From: Streptomyces diastatochromogenes
Lineage (GTDB): Bacteria > Actinomycetota > Actinomycetes > Streptomycetales > Streptomycetaceae
Direction: 5' to 3'
DNA length: 64,000 bases
Assembly: GCF_002242805.1 (NCBI RefSeq)
Contig: NZ_MCGQ01000020.1
Coordinates: 227 to 64,226 of the forward strand
The position numbers and the translations under genes were made by a program. This document shows positions 61,487-64,000 of the stretch, one piece after another; position 1 is the first letter of the stretch; each line of letters starts with the position of its first letter. The notes under the pieces are model-generated. The model saw only the letters and a program-made list of their open reading frames with translations, had not been told where the DNA came from and did not search any database.

Positions 61487-62929
61487 TCACACGCCCGTCT
61501 CGGCCGCGATCCGCCCGGACCGCACCGCCGCCACCAGCTCGGCGTGGTCCGCCTCGGTGCGGTCGGCGTAGGCGACGGCGAAGTCGGCCATCGCCTCGTC
61601 CAGCTCCTCGTTCTTGCCGCAGTAGCCGGCGATCAGGCGCGGGTCGGCGCTGTGGGCGTGGGCGCGGGCCAGCAGGGCGCCGGTCATCCGGCCGTAGTCG
61701 TCGACCTGGTCGGCGGCGAGCGCGGCCGGGTCGACGCTGCCCTTGCGGTTGCGGAACTGGCGCACCTGGAAGGGCCGCCCGTCGACCGTCGTCCAGCCCA
61801 GCAGGATGTCGCTGACCACCTGCATCCGCTTCTGGCCGAGCACCACCCGGCGTCCCTCGTGCTCCACCGGCGGGGCCTCGAAGCCGGCCGTGGCCAGGTG
61901 CGGGACCAGCGCCGACGGGCGGGCCTCCTTCACCTGGAGCACCAGCGGCTGCCCGCGGTGGTCCAGGAGCAGCACCACGTACGACCGGGTGCCCACGCTG
62001 CCGGTGCCGACGACCCGGAAGGCGACATCGTGCACCGCGTGCCGGGCCAGCAGGGGCAGCCGGTCCTCGGAGAGCGTCGCCACGTACGGCTCCAGGGACG
62101 CGGCCACCGCGGCCGCCTCGGCGTCCGGTATCCGGCGCAGCACCGGAGGCGCGTCGACGAACCGCCGGCCGCCGTCGGCGACCTCCTCGGTCGACTTCGC
62201 CGCGAACCGGCCGCTGGTGTTGGCCCGTGCCTTCTCGGAGACCCGCTCCAGGGTGCCGAGCAGATCGTGGGCGTCGGTGTGGGAGACCAGTTCCTCGTCC
62301 GCGATGGCGTTCCAGGCGTCCAGCACCGACAGCTTGGCCAGCAGCCGCATGGTGCGCCGGTAGGCGCCGGCCGCGTCACGGGCGGCCTTGCGGCAGGTGT
62401 CCTCGTCGGCGCCCGCCTCGCGCCCGGCCAGCACCAGCGAGGCGGCGAGCCGCTTCAGGTCCCACTCCCAGGGGCCGTGCACGGTCTCGTCGAAGTCGTT
62501 GAGGTCGATGACCAGGCCGCCGCGGGCGTCGCCGTACAGGCCGAAGTTGGCCGCGTGCGCGTCGCCGCATATCTGGGCGCCGATCCTGGTCGTGGGGGTG
62601 CGCGCCAGGTCGTGGGCCATGAGTCCGGCCGAGCCGCGCAGGAAGGCGAACGGCGTGGCCGCCATCCGGCCCACGCGGATCGGCGTCAGCTCGGGGATGC
62701 GGCCGGCGTTGGACTCCTCGACCGCGGTGATCGCGTCCGGTCGGGAGCCGTCCAGGTCGAGGGTGCGGTGGGCGCCGCGCGGCACGCTCGACCGCAGTGC
62801 CTTGCCCTCCTCCTTGGGCGAGCCCTGGGGCGGCCACTCGGCGAACCCGCGCATCCGGGGCAGCCGGGGTGCCGCCACCTGCTCGGCCGTCTCCGCCGTT
62901 CCCGCCGTTCCCGCACCGGTTTCGGTCAC
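61487..62929 (-). CDS. DUF2252 family protein (kinase-like fold)
   Basis: A DUF2252 protein of 480 residues, an uncharacterised family of actinobacteria related to the protein-kinase fold. It has the characteristic opening FAFLRGSAGLMAHDLARTP, GDAHAANFGLYGDARGGLVIDLNDFDETVHGPWEWDLKRLAASL (with the catalytic-like DxND/DFDE residues) and a C-terminal VLGQKRMQVVSDILLGW. I use the GTG at 62929 (VTETGAGTAG) with GGAGG 8 nt upstream. Upstream is an odd 18-bp repeat array. Confidence 0.85.
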   Translation of the reverse strand: MTETGAGTAGTAETAEQVAAPRLPRMRGFAEWPPQGSPKEEGKALRSSVPRGAHRTLDLDGSRPDAITAVEESNAGRIPELTPIRVGRMAATPFAFLRGSAGLMAHDLARTPTTRIGAQICGDAHAANFGLYGDARGGLVIDLNDFDETVHGPWEWDLKRLAASLVLAGREAGADEDTCRKAARDAAGAYRRTMRLLAKLSVLDAWNAIADEELVSHTDAHDLLGTLERVSEKARANTSGRFAAKSTEEVADGGRRFVDAPPVLRRIPDAEAAAVAASLEPYVATLSEDRLPLLARHAVHDVAFRVVGTGSVGTRSYVVLLLDHRGQPLVLQVKEARPSALVPHLATAGFEAPPVEHEGRRVVLGQKRMQVVSDILLGWTTVDGRPFQVRQFRNRKGSVDPAALAADQVDDYGRMTGALLARAHAHSADPRLIAGYCGKNEELDEAMADFAVAYADRTEADHAELVAAVRSGRIAAETGV

Positions 62930-63033
62930 CGCGACCGCCTCCCCCGAAGACCCCCCACGTGCGCTCGCACGCGGATCAGCTCGAACATCAACTCGTGCAG
63001 ACGGTACAACCGGTGGCCGAAACGCGTCACACC

Positions 63034-63168
63034 CTGTGGACAACTCGGTCTGTGGAGAAAACGACGCCTGTGGAGAACTCGACGCCCGTGGACCACGGCG
63101 CCCGTGGATCACGCGGCGCCCGTGGATCACGCGGCGCCTGTGGATCACGCGGCGCCTGTGGACCACGG
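63034..63168. repeat. Eight-unit CTGTGG short tandem array
   Basis: Units beginning C(T/C)GTGGA start at 63034, 63050, 63068, 63086, 63102, 63120, 63138 and 63156, spaced 16 or 18 bp. The most repeated unit is CTGTGGATCACGCGGCGC, degenerating to CTGTGGACAACTCGGT at the left, where TGTGGACAA matches a DnaA box. It is intergenic, between the DUF2252 start and the monooxygenase stop at 63170. Confidence 0.75.
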
Positions 63169-63169
63169 C

Positions 63170-64000
63170 TCAGCGATCCGCCGCCGGCCACCGCTCCAGC
63201 TCCGCGCGCAGCCCTTCGGTGTCCAGGTCGTCCAGGTCGTCGAGGTCGTCGGCGGCCCAGGCGATGTGGCCGTCCGGGCGGACCAGCAGCGTGGTGCGCA
63301 GGCTCCCGGCGGGGGCGGCGAGGTGCAGCCACTGCGTCTCCGGCACCGGCCGGCCCCGGGTGATCAGCACGAAACGGCCGCCGCGCAGCACGTCGTACAG
63401 CCGCTGTCCGCCCGCGAGCCGCAGGTCGGGCGCCCGGCGGCCGGTGAGCCGGTGGCTGCCGCGCGGCGCCGGGTAGGAGATGCCGACGCCGGAGAGCAGG
63501 CGCTCCCCCAGCAGGGTGGCCGAGCTGAGCCTGGAGACCACGGGCATGACGAGACCCCGCAACTGGCGCACCCGGCCGCTGCGGCGGGTGCCCAGCACGC
63601 CCCGGGTGATCGCCCCGGAGATCCGCAGCGCCTGCTTCCCGACGGGATGGCGCTCCTGCTCGTAGGAGTCGAGCAGCGGCTCCCCGGCCCGGCCCTGGAC
63701 CACCGCGGCCAGCTTCCAGCCCAGGTTGGCGGCGTCCTGCAGTCCCGTGTTCATGCCCATGCCACCGGCCGGCGAGTGCACGTGGGCGGCGTCGCCCGCG
63801 AGCAGCACCCGGCCCTCGCGGTAGCGCTCGGCCTGCCGCTCGTCGCTGTGGAAGCGCGAGATCCAGCGCGGGTCGTGCATGCCGTAGTCGGAGCCGAGCA
63901 CCCGGCGCAGCTGCTCGGCCAGCTCCTCGGGCACCACCGGCGCCTCATCGGACCGCTCGTCCCCGGCGACCCAGCCGATCGCGCGGTACCAGCCGTCGCC
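63170..64000 (-). CDS. FAD-dependent aromatic-ring monooxygenase (5' end beyond window)
   Basis: The C-terminal 276 residues of a PHBH-type flavin monooxygenase. It shows the FAD-binding motif GRVLLAGDAAHVHSPAGGMGMNTGLQDAANLGWKLA, the ERHPVGKQAL region and, after about residue 140, the thioredoxin-like C-terminal domain typical of phenol hydroxylases or polyketide oxygenases (TLLVRPDGHIAWAADD). The frame is open to 64000, so the N-terminal dinucleotide motif lies outside. There is a small DDLDDLDDLD repeat near the end. A specific substrate cannot be chosen. Confidence 0.87.
   Translation of the reverse strand, partial: GDGWYRAIGWVAGDERSDEAPVVPEELAEQLRRVLGSDYGMHDPRWISRFHSDERQAERYREGRVLLAGDAAHVHSPAGGMGMNTGLQDAANLGWKLAAVVQGRAGEPLLDSYEQERHPVGKQALRISGAITRGVLGTRRSGRVRQLRGLVMPVVSRLSSATLLGERLLSGVGISYPAPRGSHRLTGRRAPDLRLAGGQRLYDVLRGGRFVLITRGRPVPETQWLHLAAPAGSLRTTLLVRPDGHIAWAADDLDDLDDLDTEGLRAELERWPAADR

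Noticed and set aside
63034..63168. CRISPR array
   Set aside because: Units are contiguous 16/18-bp repeats without unique spacers, and no cas genes are near.

Overview
The window is a high-GC actinobacterial chromosome segment, almost certainly Streptomyces. The signs are codons ending in G or C, GTG and TTG starts, a K15-type DD-transpeptidase, mycothiol-dependent enzyme families, SpoIIE-type phosphatase and Lrp/BkdR families, a bacterial proteasome activator (Bpa), and a perfect match to the 14-bp Streptomyces parS sequence at 41198-41211. The parS site, scattered DnaA-box-like sequences and mostly housekeeping content suggest the core chromosome within reach of oriC. I see no tRNA, rRNA, CRISPR array, transposase or integrase.

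1-13.8 kb: a 5'-truncated SpoIIE-type phosphatase, an AI-2E/PerM exporter, a pirin, two large secreted beta-rich proteins (4142-6067 and 10208-11854), an SseB-domain protein, a FadE5-like acyl-CoA dehydrogenase, an M18 aminopeptidase and a thioredoxin-NHL protein. 13.8-25.4 kb: a secreted calcium-binding repeat protein, a cupin, an AraC/DJ-1 regulator coupled to a LURP-one protein, a nitrilase-family amidohydrolase, a mycothiol-dependent enzyme, a methyltransferase, a GntR-MFS operon, a K15-type DD-transpeptidase, a sigma factor coupled to an SRPBCC-like protein, an alpha/beta hydrolase and a secreted protein. 25.4-28.7 kb: a decayed DUF397 gene, a MurJ-type flippase and a Bro-N domain DNA-binding protein.

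28.7-47.6 kb is bounded by two complete branched-chain 2-oxo acid dehydrogenase operons (bkdA-B-C at 32293-28684 and at 46961-43490). Between them lie an APH-type kinase, two divergent transmembrane Ser/Thr kinases, bpa, an anchored surface protein, a quinone oxidoreductase, a potassium channel, moeA and a mobA-like gene. The second operon is divergent from an Lrp-family regulator, probably BkdR.

47.6-58.4 kb is a phenylacetate-degradation locus: a TetR regulator overlapping a 3-hydroxyacyl-CoA dehydrogenase gene, divergent paaN, and a tightly overlapped paaABCDE operon. Between them sits a three-gene unit (DUF5819, HTTM protein, TrmH methyltransferase). A shared palindrome, ACCGA-N4-TCGGT, lies before paaA, between paaN and the dehydrogenase gene, and before bkdA2. 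It is the best candidate for the operator of this TetR protein and would tie phenylacetate and branched-chain amino-acid catabolism together. 58.4-64 kb: an acyl-CoA dehydrogenase with a KstR-type palindrome upstream, a rhodanese, a J-domain-like protein, an unrecognised protein, a DUF2252 protein, an eight-unit short repeat array, and a monooxygenase that runs off the window.
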